DNA of 64,000 bases. Source: Diadema setosum (taxonomy: Eukaryota; Echinodermata; Echinoidea; Diadematoida; Diadematidae). Shown one piece after another: positions 1 through 11,545 of the stretch (positions are counted from its first letter, which is position 1; the number at the start of each line of letters is the position of its first letter). The stretch spans positions 29,139,647-29,203,646 of the forward strand of contig CM067079.1 of the NCBI GenBank assembly GCA_033980235.1, written 5' to 3'. The position numbers and the translations under genes were made by a program. The notes beneath the pieces are model-generated. The model was not told the origin of the DNA and made no database searches. It saw nothing but the letters and a program-made list of their open reading frames with translations.

Positions 1-751
1 CTTTCGGAAATGCCATGCACCACAACTTTCTGAGTATTGGTATATCATCAATAACCTGGGTATGAAGTATCTCCATTATCTTGTCGAAGTGTGACACTTC
101 AACCGGCATGTTGTAATGAATGGAGCTATGTGTAAACCATCCGTCCTTCAGGGATGCCTTGAAGTGTTTGGTCCCAGCTGGGTCGCTTTCCGCGTTGTGC
201 TGGCGTAAGATGAGATCATCTCGTCGTACAAACTTGTAGCGCAAGAAGGACTCGTGGTACTCGGGGGATTCCCTCTGAAAATCCAGCGGGATCAACTGGA
301 ATGTTGGCCAGCCTCCCATGCCCACATCGGCAAGGTGCTTGCTACCTACGCCAGATAGGTTGAAGACAATAATGAGCACGTGGGCGCTTTTTGTACTCGT
401 AATGTCAGCGGGTACAAGGGTTACCTGGTAACCAAGAGCCTTGATCACCATGTAGCAGCCGATATTGTTGTGGTAGCAAGAGCCTCCAAATTTCGCCATT
501 ATGTCAGTCTTGACCTCAAGCAACGTGGGACGATGTCTGTCCTTCCTGGGCGTGGCGATATTGAGAACTGTCTGGTAAGGGATATTTTCTTGCCAGGAAT
601 ACAATATTTTGTTTAAGAAGGCGACTGGATCGGAGGCCAGCTTGTCTTTAGGTGACGTCACTCCTAGTACTTCGCGAATGAATGTTAATGCTTCATCTGA
701 CGTCATCGCCGCATCTAATGTAGGTTCAGCTTTAGTTTTAGCATTCTCCAT
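1..751 (-). CDS. NAT-like acetyltransferase, copy A (3' end outside window)
   Basis: The minus strand is open from an ATG at 751-749 to the window edge, giving about 250 residues. The start matches that of the full-length paralogues (MENAK here, MEDAK/MEEAK there), so roughly 67 C-terminal residues lie outside. Arylamine N-acetyltransferases transfer acetyl from acetyl-CoA through a Cys-His-Asp triad. Here Cys92 sits in GGSCYHNN, His124 in SAHVLII and Asp142 in LADVGMGGW, with the same spacing as copies B and E. The GGRC arginine is replaced by serine. The stretch RRDDLILRQHNAE resembles copy G more than B to E, so A may be intermediate between the subfamilies. A TTTC microsatellite (about 761-784) lies just upstream. 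No conserved first exon was found upstream of A. I saw no break in the visible part. Confidence 0.85.
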   Translation of the reverse strand, partial: MENAKTKAEPTLDAAMTSDEALTFIREVLGVTSPKDKLASDPVAFLNKILYSWQENIPYQTVLNIATPRKDRHRPTLLEVKTDIMAKFGGSCYHNNIGCYMVIKALGYQVTLVPADITSTKSAHVLIIVFNLSGVGSKHLADVGMGGWPTFQLIPLDFQRESPEYHESFLRYKFVRRDDLILRQHNAESDPAGTKHFKASLKDGWFTHSSIHYNMPVEVSHFDKIMEILHTQVIDDIPILRKLWCMAFPK

Positions 752-784
752 CGCGGCTTTTCTTTCTTTCTTTCTTTCTTTCTT

Positions 785-2593
785 TTTCTACACTGTGACG
801 ACCTGTATTAAGGCGATGAAGGAATGCTCGACATTCAATGGGCACAAGTTAAAAAGTGCCAAAACAAAATTGCTTAACATCCCCCCGTTTTTGGGTTGGA
901 TATTCTCTCAGGGTTTTTCTAAATATAGATTGTACTACAATTCAAGCAGGAAAAATCTGAAGAAATTTAGGTGTTATTTTAGATAACAAAAGGCATATGG
1001 AAAAAAAAATGCTTCACGAAAATGCCGACTTGATTCATTCGCATTACAGTTATGATATAAGGAAAACCCTAGAATTCATTCACTAACATGCAGCATTGCT
1101 CATGCTTTCCTCATGTAACATGCTGATTTTTATTCCACTGTGTAAATAATTACTTTTTGGATTACCGCCCAAACCGACATTATAGAATACAAACTACGCA
1201 AAATTCTGCTGCCTGGGCAATATAAATGTCATGAAACATGGAAAAAAAATATTCCAGGAAATTTACACTTATAGCTTCTGACAGTGTCTGATTCAAGGTG
1301 GTATTATACACTTTAAGACATTCATACTAGCTCTAGAACTGTTCATGTGCTTCTTCCCCACTCTCTGAGATAATACTTCAAGAGAACGATTGTTCAAATA
1401 GCATATTTTTTTTTAATTCTAAATAAAAGAACCAATTTCATGAAGAATACAAATTTGAATAATAATGCCTCTACTTCATGTTTATACCTCACGCAAACTA
1501 CCAACCTCAGTTAATTAAAATCAGCCCTGAAAAAGCATCCTTTTACAGTAATAAGCGAACAAGAAATTCATTACTGTTGCAATAACATATCTTAAAGTCT
1601 CTTCTTTTCTTGTGGACATATAAGGACATATAACACAATAGCGTATACTTATGCGCTGTATAAGTGTGTTCAATTTTTCATTTTGTAAATTCAACTAGAC
1701 TTGACATCTTCACACAGTAAAGTAAATTGTAAAATCACAATATTAAACGATTTGAAAGAGAATTATACAAGTCATAAGTTTAATACAAAATATATGTACC
1801 GATTATCATAAAGAGATAACAGTGTCTGCACTGTTCGTTTTGTTTTTATATATTAAAGCAAAAATGTAGGCCTATTCCAATTTGAACGCAAAATATGTTT
1901 CTATTCTTGCTTTTTTGAAATTCCTTTGCTCGTACTGTACAATTATGTAATATTGCTTACCTTCGTTTGAAGAAATAATCACGAGAGCTAAAATCGAAAG
2001 GTGTTGAATATTTTCACTGGATGCAACATGCAGTTGTTGATTTGAAAGTCCGATGGAGCAAATCGCGTCAGTCCAAACACTGCAATCACTTTATATACTC
2101 GTCTTAACCTTCCGATGAATTGTAGGGCTCTTGTGTATCGAAAATCATATCACGATTCGTGCCCATGGACTGTTAATAGACAGCTATGCGTGTTCCGACC
2201 CAACAGGACATCTCAACTGGTGCTGGATAGAAGATGTATGGACTGCCATTTGTCAACGAAATGCCATCTACAGCTCTATGTAGCCAATAAATCTCTTTTG
2301 TGCAAAATTTGGACTTCAATGATACCACGTGTGTTGGCCATCCCAATATGGCCTCCTCCTTCTTGGACACTAAATTAGTGTGAAATAAGAAAAGCTTTAG
2401 AACTGGTTAGATTGCAGTATAATGTACGACGTATTCAAACATACAACGGCATGGCTTCTTTTTAAACGTAGTCTATTGACTATAATGACAACAATCCTAT
2501 TCCCATTTTTGTTTGCACTTGAGTTTTGCTCGATGCAAGGCAAATTGTCTATCAGTTGCAAGAGTTTGCACTGGTTGTTATTTTGGGGGATTT
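785..2593. other. AT-rich non-coding stretch upstream of copy A
   Basis: No protein family, RNA gene or inverted-repeat element was recognised in this stretch. The short open frames are not conserved. It should hold the intron or promoter of copy A, but the first-exon module seen upstream of copies B to E was not found. Confidence 0.5.
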
Positions 2594-3168
2594 CCCACGA
2601 GCTCGACACCCACGGGAGATACGGCCTACGAGCTATTTATTAAAAAAAAAAAGGTCCACGAGTCATGCAGCCCACGAGCTGGGCATCAAGTAAAACGTGC
2701 CCACTTGCTAGATGCTAATTACTAAGTATACAACAGGTCCATGAGCTAGACAACAGACAAATAACGCCTATGGGCTCGACACTGGCCCATGAGCACCACC
2801 TACATCAAGCCCCGCCTTGTTTAAATGTCGATCTTGTGGGCCGTTTTTGTCTAGTGTCGAGCTCGTTGACCTTATTTGCCTAATGTCTTTATAACTCGTG
2901 AGCCGTATATCTCTTTGGCCCCTTTTTAGTTGATGTTGAGCTCGAGGCCCTTGTTCACTTTATAGTGTATAGCTCGTGGGTATATTACTCATGGACTGTA
3001 TCACTCGTGAGATGTATGACTCGTGGGTTGTATTACTCGTGGGCTGTTTGACTCGTGAGATGTATGACTCGTGGGTTGTATTACTCATGGACTGTATGAC
3101 TCGTGAGATGTATGACTCGTGGGTTTTATTACTCGTGAGCTGTTTGACTCGTGAGTGTCGAGCTCGCG
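2594..3168. mobile_element. TU-like foldback element, CTCGTGGGCTGTATGA family
   Basis: The left end carries CGAGCTCGACACCCAC and the right end carries its inverse around GAGTGTCGAGCTCGCG. Between them, both arms are made of degenerate 15-16-bp units such as GACTCGTGGGTTGTATTA, reading one way on the left and the other way on the right. Foldback elements with arms of about 15-bp tandem repeats are known in sea urchins as TU elements; the assignment here is by architecture only. It has no coding capacity. A related element lies upstream of copy B (12762-13161) and a remnant upstream of C. Confidence 0.65.
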
Positions 3169-3580
3169 AAGTACACCCGTTATAATTTTTCCGAGACTAG
3201 AGGAAGCGATTATTTTCTGGAGGTTTGTAATATCGTTTGTTTCTGAATTTGCCCGCCTTTCTTTTTCATGACGTTTTGCATTTTTGAGACGTGCTTGCTC
3301 TCTCCGTGATGTTTGGTACTGCATGACACATTCACAGCTCTCCCCGCCCATTACTTGACAGCCCTGTTTGTTGTTTCTTTCTTTCTTTCTTTCTTTTAAG
3401 AAAGCTGCAGCAACTCGCGATGCCAATGACCCGGCAAGAGCGTGGGGATCCATGAATTGGGAAAAACTTGGGAAGACGGATTTACTCGAGAATACCCGTA
3501 ACGAATTGCGTACAGCTTTGTCATTGATATCTATGCAAGTGCACACATGACCGAAGAATCTCCACTGGAGTCGACCGTTA
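3169..3580. other. Non-coding spacer between foldback elements
   Basis: Contains a short TTTC run near 3376-3397 and no supportable gene. Long antisense open frames here run into the adjacent palindrome and are not conserved elsewhere. Confidence 0.45.
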
Positions 3581-5734
3581 GGGTGGGATTTCACGGAGCA
3601 CGCGAACGATTTGCGAAGGACGCGATTGACAAATTCCAACATTCGGAAAAGTTTTTCTCCGAATGTTTTCCGACAATGAAGCCGAAAACTATTCTTGCGC
3701 AATTTGTGCGAAGTTTCCACGACGTATGTGCGAATGTCGTGTGTATCATTGCTAAAGTACAGCATGTTACGTACACGAAGAACACGCGACGGAAATGCGA
3801 ACGAAAAATTTTCAATAATCATGGGAGAAAATGTACCCGAGGAGAGGTGGAAGCTGTCTTGAGTTGACATTTTTTTCCTTTCCTGTATTTCTCCTTTCTT
3901 GTTCTCTCATTTTTCTATCGTGTGCTTGCCTACATTTTTTTCCTAGGACCTATCTCCACTAGTAAAGCATTTGATTTTTTTTTTCAGTTCCTCCAACACA
4001 TAATCTCTATAGTTCAAATGAAATTTTGCATATTTTAGATTAACATTAAGACTTAATGTTAATCTAAAATATGCAAAATTTCACTTAGTGTATTCTGCGA
4101 TTTTTTTTTTGTATATCAAACATTTCTTTCTCTTTGTTAGTCTTTAATTTCTTTTGTTACTGTAGTTTTTAATAAGTGTTTGATGTTTAGATGTATGCTA
4201 AGATTTTTATTTGTAGAAAACGTATAGGTCATACATCCCCCAAACGTGCGCTAAACGTTCGCGAGAATGTCTCAAAAGGTACGCGAACAGTTTGCGATTA
4301 CGTCGTAAAATGATCGGAAAAACTTCGCAGATTTCGCGTAACATACGCGAGACATTCTCTAAAGTTTCGGAGTCTGTTTGGGGTTTCACGAACATTTTGG
4401 GAACATCGCGCGTGTCTTGCGAAGGTCTTGCGCATATGACGAGGCTTTAAAGACACTTTCGAGAACAATTCACGAGCAAATCACGACCAAGTGTGCGGAA
4501 AAGGTTCGCAAAAAATTTCAAACTTTTTTGAAATTCTCACCGAAGTAAAAACGACATTCGCGAACAATTGACGACGCTTCCGAACCCTCACGTTCGTTTG
4601 GCGATCTTTTGCAGACTAAAATACGAATGCTGAATTTTGCCATTCGGTCCTTCGCAAATCGTTCGCGTGCTCTGTGAAATCCCACCCTAATGGTGGCAAA
4701 ATCCAACATTCGTATTTTAGTCTGCAAAAGATCGCCAAACGAACGTGAGGGTTCGGAAGCGTCGTCAATTGTTCGCGAATGTCGTTTTTACTTCGGCGAG
4801 AATTTCAAAAAAGTTTGAAATTTTTTGCGAACCTTTTCCGCACACTTGGTCGTGATTTGCTCGTGAATTGTTCTCGAAAGTGTCTTTAAAGCCTCGTCAT
4901 ATGCGCAAGACCTTCGCAAGACACGCGCGATGTTCCCAAAATGTTCGTGAAACCCCAAACAGACTCCGAAACTTTGGAGAATGTCTCGCGTATGTTACGC
5001 GAAATCTGCGAAGTTTTTCCGATCATTTTACGACGTAATCGCAAACTGTTCGCGTACCTTTTGAGACATTCTCGCGAACGTTTAGCGCACGTTTGGGGGA
5101 TGTATGACCTATACGTTTTCTACAAATAAAAATCGTAGCATACATCTAAACATCAAACAATTATTAAGAACTATAGTAACAAAAGAAATTAAAGACTAGC
5201 AAAGAGAAATAAATGTTTGATATACAAAAAAAAAATTTGCAGAATACACTTAAAAATATTCTAAAGTATGTAAAATTTCATTTGAACTATGCTAGACATT
5301 ATGTGTTGGAGGAACTGCAAAAAAAAAAAAAAAGATCAAATGCTTTACTAGTGGAAATATGTCCTAGCAAAAAAAAAAAATGTAGACAAGCACACGATAG
5401 AGAAATGAGAGAAAAAGAAAGGAGATAGAGGAAAGAAAAAAAATTCAACTCAAGACAGCTTCCACCTCTCCTTGGGTACATTTTCTCCCATGATTATTGA
5501 AGATTTTTCGTTGTTCGCATTTCCGTCGCGTGTTCTTCGTGTACGTAACATGCTGCACTTTAGCAATGATACACACGACATTCGCACATACGTCGTGGAA
5601 ACTTCGCACAAATTGCGCAAGAATAGTTTTCGGCTTCATTGTCGGAAAACATTCGGAGAAAAACTTTTCCGAATGTTGGAATTTGTCATTCGCGTCCTTC
5701 GCAAGTCTTTCGCGTGCTCCGTGAAATCCCACCC
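3581..5734. mobile_element. 2.15-kb near-perfect palindromic foldback element
   Basis: The outer ends are GGGTGGGATTTCACGGAGCA at 3581 and its reverse complement ending at 5734, each next to TA. The left arm is about 3581-4641 and the right arm about 4695-5734, separated by a 53-bp centre that contains one further copy of the terminal sequence. The arms are so similar that identical 62-residue open frames appear in mirror image at 4207-4395 (minus) and 4941-5129 (plus); I read these as a by-product of the palindrome, not as genes. The left arm has an extra 66-bp perfect hairpin at about 4018-4083 that is degraded in the right arm. No transposase domain is visible, so the element is non-autonomous. 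Confidence 0.8.
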
Positions 5735-5924
5735 TAAGTTAGTGTACACACTTCGATGAGCAATTCGCTGACCGGTGATGCTTTTCGAATATACCGTATG
5801 TCCCCCCCCCCCCCCCCCCACCCAAAAAAAAAAAATACAACGGGAACCTTTGCATTCATAACTTTAAAAATAGTGAATCAATCTAAATACAATTTCAGGG
5901 TATGAAAGTATAACTTATCATCCA
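5735..5924. repeat. Poly-C/poly-A tract and spacer
   Basis: A run of about 20 C at 5801-5820 is followed by a short A run. No gene is visible. Confidence 0.5.
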
Positions 5925-6161
5925 CATCTTACAGAAAACCCCATCCGATTTGCTTCAGTGGTCAAACAGAAATGAGGAATTTTGTAGAGCATGTCAGGGA
6001 TCCCTTCCCTCCAAGTTCTATCCATTGTGTTCACACATTATGCAGTTCCAAGAGCATCCAAGTGCCAAACTTGACCTGTGACATGCTTTACAACAATCCT
6101 CATTGCTCTGTAACCACTTAACCAAATTGAATGGGGTTTTCTGCAAAATTTAGCTAAGATG
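5925..6161. repeat. Inverted repeat family with a second copy at the window end
   Basis: Arms at about 5925-6000 and 6075-6161 are inverted, with CAGAAAACCCCATCCGATTT in one and AATGGGGTTTTCTGCAAAAT in the other. The same sequence, reverse-complemented, recurs at 63888-64000. Probably a non-autonomous foldback or MITE; outer ends not resolved. Confidence 0.6.
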
Positions 6162-6615
6162 CTATATTGTAAGACCCTGACGTAGCATTTAGACAATTGA
6201 ATCATATTGATAGTGATCAATGCGAAAATACGATTGTATTTTTTTTTTTTTTGGGGGGGGGAGACATACTGTACATGTACATCGGTGGGGGTGGGCATCG
6301 AATGATGTATAAAAACATAGATGTTGTAATTACAGTATGTAAGCGTGTACGCATGCAACTCAAGGATGTACGTTTGGAAACACACATCTCATGTAACCAC
6401 AAAGAGATTTTTTTCTCACCACGTACTCATCTTACATGCTCTTTGTGTAACCTCTACACATCAATTAAATCGTTTGTCATGTCAAAGCGCCCTCAACACA
6501 CCATTTGGCGGCGCACATATGGTGTCCGTCATCAGTTCGAGCACGGGCAAGCTCCTTTGTTCGAGTGTGCGCTGATGCATTCAGAACATATCAGCGTGAT
6601 GGGTTTGACCAAGTG

Positions 6616-6656
<41 letters not shown>

Positions 6657-7069
6657 TGTTGCCGTTGTTGTTGTTGCTGTAGTTTGTACGTGCGCGAAAT
6701 TATGATGTATTATTACGCTGACGTGTTTGAAGTCATATCATTATCAAGGATCGGCGCAATTGTCTGGTGCTATTAATTGTATTCATCATTGATTACACTT
6801 ATCACGACAATTTACAGTATAAGAGATATTCTTCCTTTTTTTCTGTTCTTTTAAACAATTATTCCAGCCTGATCTTTACTAAACAGTTACTTTCCAAAAA
6901 GTGTTAAATTTTCTGTTGAAGGAAAGGAGGAAAAGCTAGATTTCTGTATCACATACTTCTATTTTCATGCAATGACTTTATATCCCATAGAGTACACAAT
7001 AAAGGGATAAAGAAATATGTGCCTGGGCAAATCGATGTGCCTGCACTAAATTTTAAGGAATTAATATTG

Positions 7070-7110
<41 letters not shown>

Positions 7111-7706
7111 ATTTAGTATCTTCAGTAACAAAAATTTTGGCAGGTTGGTATACAACACGTCAAAGTTGATTTAGTGACTAGCTTCTGTGAATATGTATTT
7201 TTCTTGGGTGTTTGTTATTTTGTTGTCTCTAAACATTCCCCTTTTCCTTCCTCTCTCCAAAGAATGTATAATTATGCAGAGACAAAAAAAAAAAAAAAAA
7301 AACATCGCACAGCTGTTGATTCAGTGGTATGTGAACAATCTGAAAAGTTACAAAACAAGGAATCAAATCCAGCCTGACCTTACAGGTTTCTGATTCGATC
7401 CTGGTGGACTATCCTTGTAGCAAAACAGAAACGATTTTTTAAATCCTTTTGGAACGAAGCTAAGTTTCTTGTGCCTGACTTCTTCTTTTTCTTTGAAGAG
7501 TTTACTATATGAGACTTCTAAAAATAGATACATTTCTGTGGAAGAAAAAAAGTCAAATTTGATGAAAAAATAGGTTTAGCACCGTTTTGACCTAAACTCT
7601 TCATTGCAGTCACAAGCAATAGTCGGCAACTGATCGGTGATCAATAGCCGCGGCCATAAGGCAAAACATCGCAAAGCTTAACTTAAGTCATGTAAGTTCA
7701 CAAAGT
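6162..7706. repeat. Non-coding stretch with two GT microsatellites
   Basis: (GT)n tracts lie at about 6617-6654 and 7068-7110. A T-run followed directly by a G-run is at about 6240-6260. No gene or element with ends was recognised in the rest. Confidence 0.55.
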
Positions 7707-7709
7707 TGA

Positions 7710-8098
7710 AAGGGATCGTATACTGTAGTAGTTTTGCTGAGACCTACTTTCAGGTTTCTAACATTTTTGGTGAGATAATGAGAAACCTCTTATGAAATAT
7801 GAAAGAGCATGTAATTCCATGAGGAATTTAACGTTTATTTGATAAGAATTGGTTTTGAAATGGCTTAGATATCCAAATCAGAGCGATTCTAATAAAGTGT
7901 GGGACCCACCTTTTATTACAATTGCTTTGTTTTACTTTGTTTTTGGATGTTTCAATCAATCCAAACCCGATTTTCATCAAATACACTTTGATTCCTCATA
8001 AAGTGGTATGCTCTGTACTATTTCATAAGTGTTTTCTTGGTATCTCGCAAAAAAGTTAAAAGCCCCATTCTCATCTCTACCAATACTGTACCATCCCT
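7710..8098. mobile_element. Kolobok-like MITE (TTAA target), about 390 bp
   Basis: The ends are inverted: AAAGGGATCGTATACTGTAG on the left, and on the right a sequence whose reverse complement starts AAAGGGATGGTACAGTATTG. They are flanked by TTGA (7706-7709) and TTAA (8099-8102), that is, a TTAA target with one change. A second copy lies at about 47126-47500. Termini starting with purine-GGG next to TTAA fit Kolobok better than piggyBac. No coding capacity. Confidence 0.6.
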
Positions 8099-8102
8099 TT
8101 AA

Positions 8103-9034
8103 GTGGAGATTCGTGCGCAGGACAAGAAGGGCATTGGATGAGTGATGACATCATGACCCCTTTAATTTGTATGGTCATGCCTGCTTTCAATACTTCGAGA
8201 ACGTATTTGATGAGAGGCCTTAAAAAAACACTAAGGTTTATTTGTTTTTCCCGATTTTGATAAAACTGTCCCTATCTTCTACTTTACTCAGCCACTGCAT
8301 CATACACTTTATGTCTTCATTCACGGTTAATCTTTCGTTTCATCCAGATTTTATCATCAGTAATCGTTGGGGGGCTAATATCATTTAAATGTCATTTAAT
8401 ATGCTTTAAACTTTGTTCCGTTTACTTCTGTTTGGGGAAAGATAGATACACGAGAACTTGACCTGAAGCTGGACTGTAGGCGTTAAGTTTCATTACACTT
8501 TTTGACAAACAATGTTAAAGTCCAGATAGAATCTCGCTTTTCTGTTCAGGACGACAGTACTGGGGTGTTTGCTCAAGAGAGACACCTCTTGACTGAGTGA
8601 TAAAATGATAACGATATTTTTTTGTTTCTTCCAAACCTGGAGTGACCTCTGCAATGTTGCATCTATCGGGCAATTTCTACTATCTATTGCTCAGCGTGGT
8701 CTAACTGCTCGAGTAGAGTGAACTTATTTAGTCGAAAGATTAGGTAGGAGTAATATTTCGTGAAGGGTGTTCAAAAGAGCTGGGTATCGACTAGCCACTC
8801 AAGTAGATTGTCTATAGTGTTTCATTTACTAGCATACATATTATAGTTGTATGTATATATGTGCACCACTGAAATCAACCAAATGTGAAATTTATAGCAA
8901 AATGTTTAGGGTCATTCAGGACAGTTGCATTTTCTTGACCTTTAAAATATGTTGCATCGATCTCTTCCGCATATCTCTAGCATGAAGAGTTACCCAGTAC
9001 AAAAGACATTCCTGCCGTACATACATAACACAGG
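8103..9034. other. Non-coding spacer
   Basis: No gene, repeat boundary or RNA was recognised over this interval. Confidence 0.4.
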
Positions 9035-9192
<158 letters not shown>

Positions 9193-9221
9193 CATATTTA
9201 TGTATACATAAAATATACTGC

Positions 9222-9374
9222 GAAGTTCATGCTGTATTCACCAACAGTTTATTTCGGCACACAAAGTTTCGAGCGATTCTCTTTTTCCCATATTGTGTTG
9301 ATACTCAAGAAAGGCCGAATCGCTCGAAAATCTGCGTGCCGAAATAAACTTCTGGTGAATACAGTATGAACTTG
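9222..9374. repeat. Hairpin unit between twin CT-TA microsatellites
   Basis: Two inverted arms of about 65 bp: AGTTCATGCTGTATTCACCA on the left and, inverted, TGGTGAATACAGTATGAACT on the right, with GAGCGATTC/GAATCGCTC inside. The unit sits between two compound CT-TA tracts, so the whole 9035-9502 block may be one repeat element. Confidence 0.6.
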
Positions 9375-9423
9375 GTTTCAGTTTTATTTGTGATGATATT
9401 ATCACACCAACACGCGGACAACT

Positions 9424-9424
<1 letters not shown>

Positions 9425-9502
<78 letters not shown>
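9425..9502. repeat. Second compound (CT)n(TA)n microsatellite
   Basis: Same architecture as 9035-9190, on the other side of the hairpin unit. Confidence 0.85.
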
Positions 9503-9507
<5 letters not shown>

Positions 9508-10124
9508 GTACAATGTTTATAATACATTTGTGTAAGTGTGTGTATGTGTGTCTGTCTGTATGAATATAACTCCGTGATTGAGACGTCTTGGAATGATAAT
9601 TGTTGTACTTGTCCTATCTAAAGTAAACATTTTATTTTTCGGTTCATCACTATGATTTGTTATCAGCTATTACGCCTGATTTCACCGTTTAAAAAACTTG
9701 GTTTTACTACTTTTTTTTATGTACCTTGGATTCCTTTTCCATATACTCTGAAAATTCGAATTTGCACTGACAGTGGTCTTAGAAGGCTTTATCAAATCAA
9801 ATATCTTAAAACAGCACAAAGTCCAGCTTCACTTTGATTTATTCCGGACTGTTTGCGCAATAAAAAAAAAAAAGAGAAAGAACTGAAATAGAAAAGTAAG
9901 AAAGTAGAAAAGTACCCTGTCATTACCACAGTCGAGGGGGACATTGCAAAATCAGCCTTTGTTTCAGGTCAGGATCTACCACGAAGATATTTATGTCCAG
10001 CTCCAAAGTTTCTAATCGGGAGATCCCTCAAGACACCTCGCTGCGTAGACTTTCAGTGGAAACAAACACAAATTTCGCCAACATGTAGGCCCTACTCACT
10101 GCTTTGGTTTAACCCTAAAGGGGC
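9503..10124. other. Non-coding spacer
   Basis: Nothing with family similarity was seen. Short open frames are not conserved. Confidence 0.4.
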
Positions 10125-10330
10125 CGGGCTTTTTTGGCTATGCTCAGGCCGGGGGGGGGGGGGGGGGGGGGCGGATTCCCCCCCCCCCCCCCTGAGATCT
10201 CGGCCATCGGTGGCGCGATCGCGATGAAATTTTGCATGCGTGAGACCTGCGTCATAATCTACAAGATTGTGTCATAAGATTTTTTGAAACAATCAATTTC
10301 TAATTTTAATTAATTAATTATGCAAATTAA
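10125..10330. repeat. G-run/C-run repeat fragment
   Basis: A run of about 20 G (from about 10151) followed within a few bases by about 14 C can form a G:C hairpin. The adjoining text (GATCTCGGCCATCGGTGGCG and an AT-rich tail) looks like an interspersed repeat, but there is no second copy in this window. Confidence 0.4.
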
Positions 10331-10919
10331 GCTCAAGATCATATTTTAGCCTAATTAAAAGCATTGAGAGTCTAATTTTTGGATAAATCTGTTGCATCTG
10401 TTTTATGCCCTAGTTGAAACACTTGTCATGCTATACCGTAAATACACCGGTATGCAGAACATGGCAAATATCAAGATATGTTATCATTCACACATAAAAA
10501 ACATGTATCAGTTTATTTTTGATGTGTATGTCTTTATAAGGCATTATATACTCTGATAGCAGTAGAGTTGTCTAAGATAAGGAGAGCATCTAAGTCATTT
10601 TGTAAAAGAGTGCAATACTAAAAGTGGTTGAATTACATACACAACGCATGATCGCTCTACAGCATTCAGCTAACATGGAACAACTTCCTAAGCTAATAAT
10701 CAATCTCGCCCATACATGTATAGTATTTGTATGGATATGATGAATATACGCATGGGAATTCAGACTAAACCACACATCAAAAAAAGTTGTACACTCAGCA
10801 AGAAATCATCCCATAAACTGTCGCATTTCCTTTGGGCTGACATAAATGGTAAATGTAGAGGTATAGAAATGCAATCCTGAACTCAATTTCATGTCAAGAT
10901 CCGCTTAAGAAGACTGTCC
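10331..10919. other. Non-coding spacer
   Basis: AT-rich; no gene or element recognised. Confidence 0.4.
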
Positions 10920-11545
10920 TGTGTGTTATTTTCTCCATTGACTGTGATTATAGTTTTCAATACATGTCGCTTGTTTTCTGCTATGTGTTATGTTGCAAGC
11001 GACAAACTGTAAAAACAAGACAATGCTTATACTGGTTTCTAAATTTTACATAAAAATTTGCATACATCGGCCATTATTTTTTATTTCTTGCACTTGATGG
11101 ATAAAAACGATACAGAAATAAAACAAAACGAAATCAAAAGAGCTCTGAACTTCGTTTCATCTGCAGTTCTCAAAAATCCTTTCAATTCGTTTGACCGACT
11201 TTACAAAGTGTTATCCAAATCCTCCGTAATGAATGTGAATATTCTCTTTACGTAATTCATTTCACTACAATAATACCTTAAAATGAAGTGAAAATAAGAA
11301 AAAATCAAGAAAACCTGTCCTGCAGTTCTTATTTTCGGGAAGAATAGGAAAATTCTACAAAACTTCGAAGGAATCCCTTTTTAAATGATATCCGATACGT
11401 TTTGATAGTTGTTTTTCATTTTTGCAAGTACCTTTACTTCCATTTCCCATTTCTTTTCAATAAAAGAAAAGCAATCATGTGATTTCTTACAGTATAGGCA
11501 AACGGGAGAAAATCAAAGTAAATTTAATATTTTTATTAGAAAGCT
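10920..11545 (-). repeat. Shared 3' flank of NAT unit B
   Basis: This stretch resembles the flanks 3' of copies C (15050-16083), D (22010-23305, interrupted) and E (35160-35881). Shared landmarks include GACTGTGATTATAG/AAGTATGATTACAG and a CAATTCGTTTGACC/CCATTCAATGAGTTTGACC block followed by AAATCCTCC. It marks the 3' part of the tandem duplication unit and probably includes 3' UTR. Confidence 0.55.
11532..11537 (-). terminator. AATAAA polyadenylation signal of copy B
   Basis: The minus strand reads TTCTAATAAAAATATT only nine bases past the TGA stop of copy B, a canonical polyadenylation hexamer at very short range. Copies C and E do not show it at this position. Confidence 0.45.

Noticed and set aside
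2976..3168. CRISPR-like array from regularly repeated 15-16-bp words
   Set aside because: Units are contiguous, degenerate and reverse direction, with no spacers; the genome is eukaryotic.
3085..3870. 261-residue minus-strand open frame
   Set aside because: It runs from the foldback minisatellite through a TTTC run into the palindrome arm. It has no domain, and its mirror in the other arm is not open over the same length.
4207..5129. Two identical 62-residue frames as a duplicated small gene
   Set aside because: They are mirror images within a palindromic element. Identity is explained by the arms, and there is no codon-level evidence.
6197..6682. 161-residue plus-strand frame with a Val-Cys run
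   Set aside because: Crosses a T-run, a G-run and a GT microsatellite; no conserved core.
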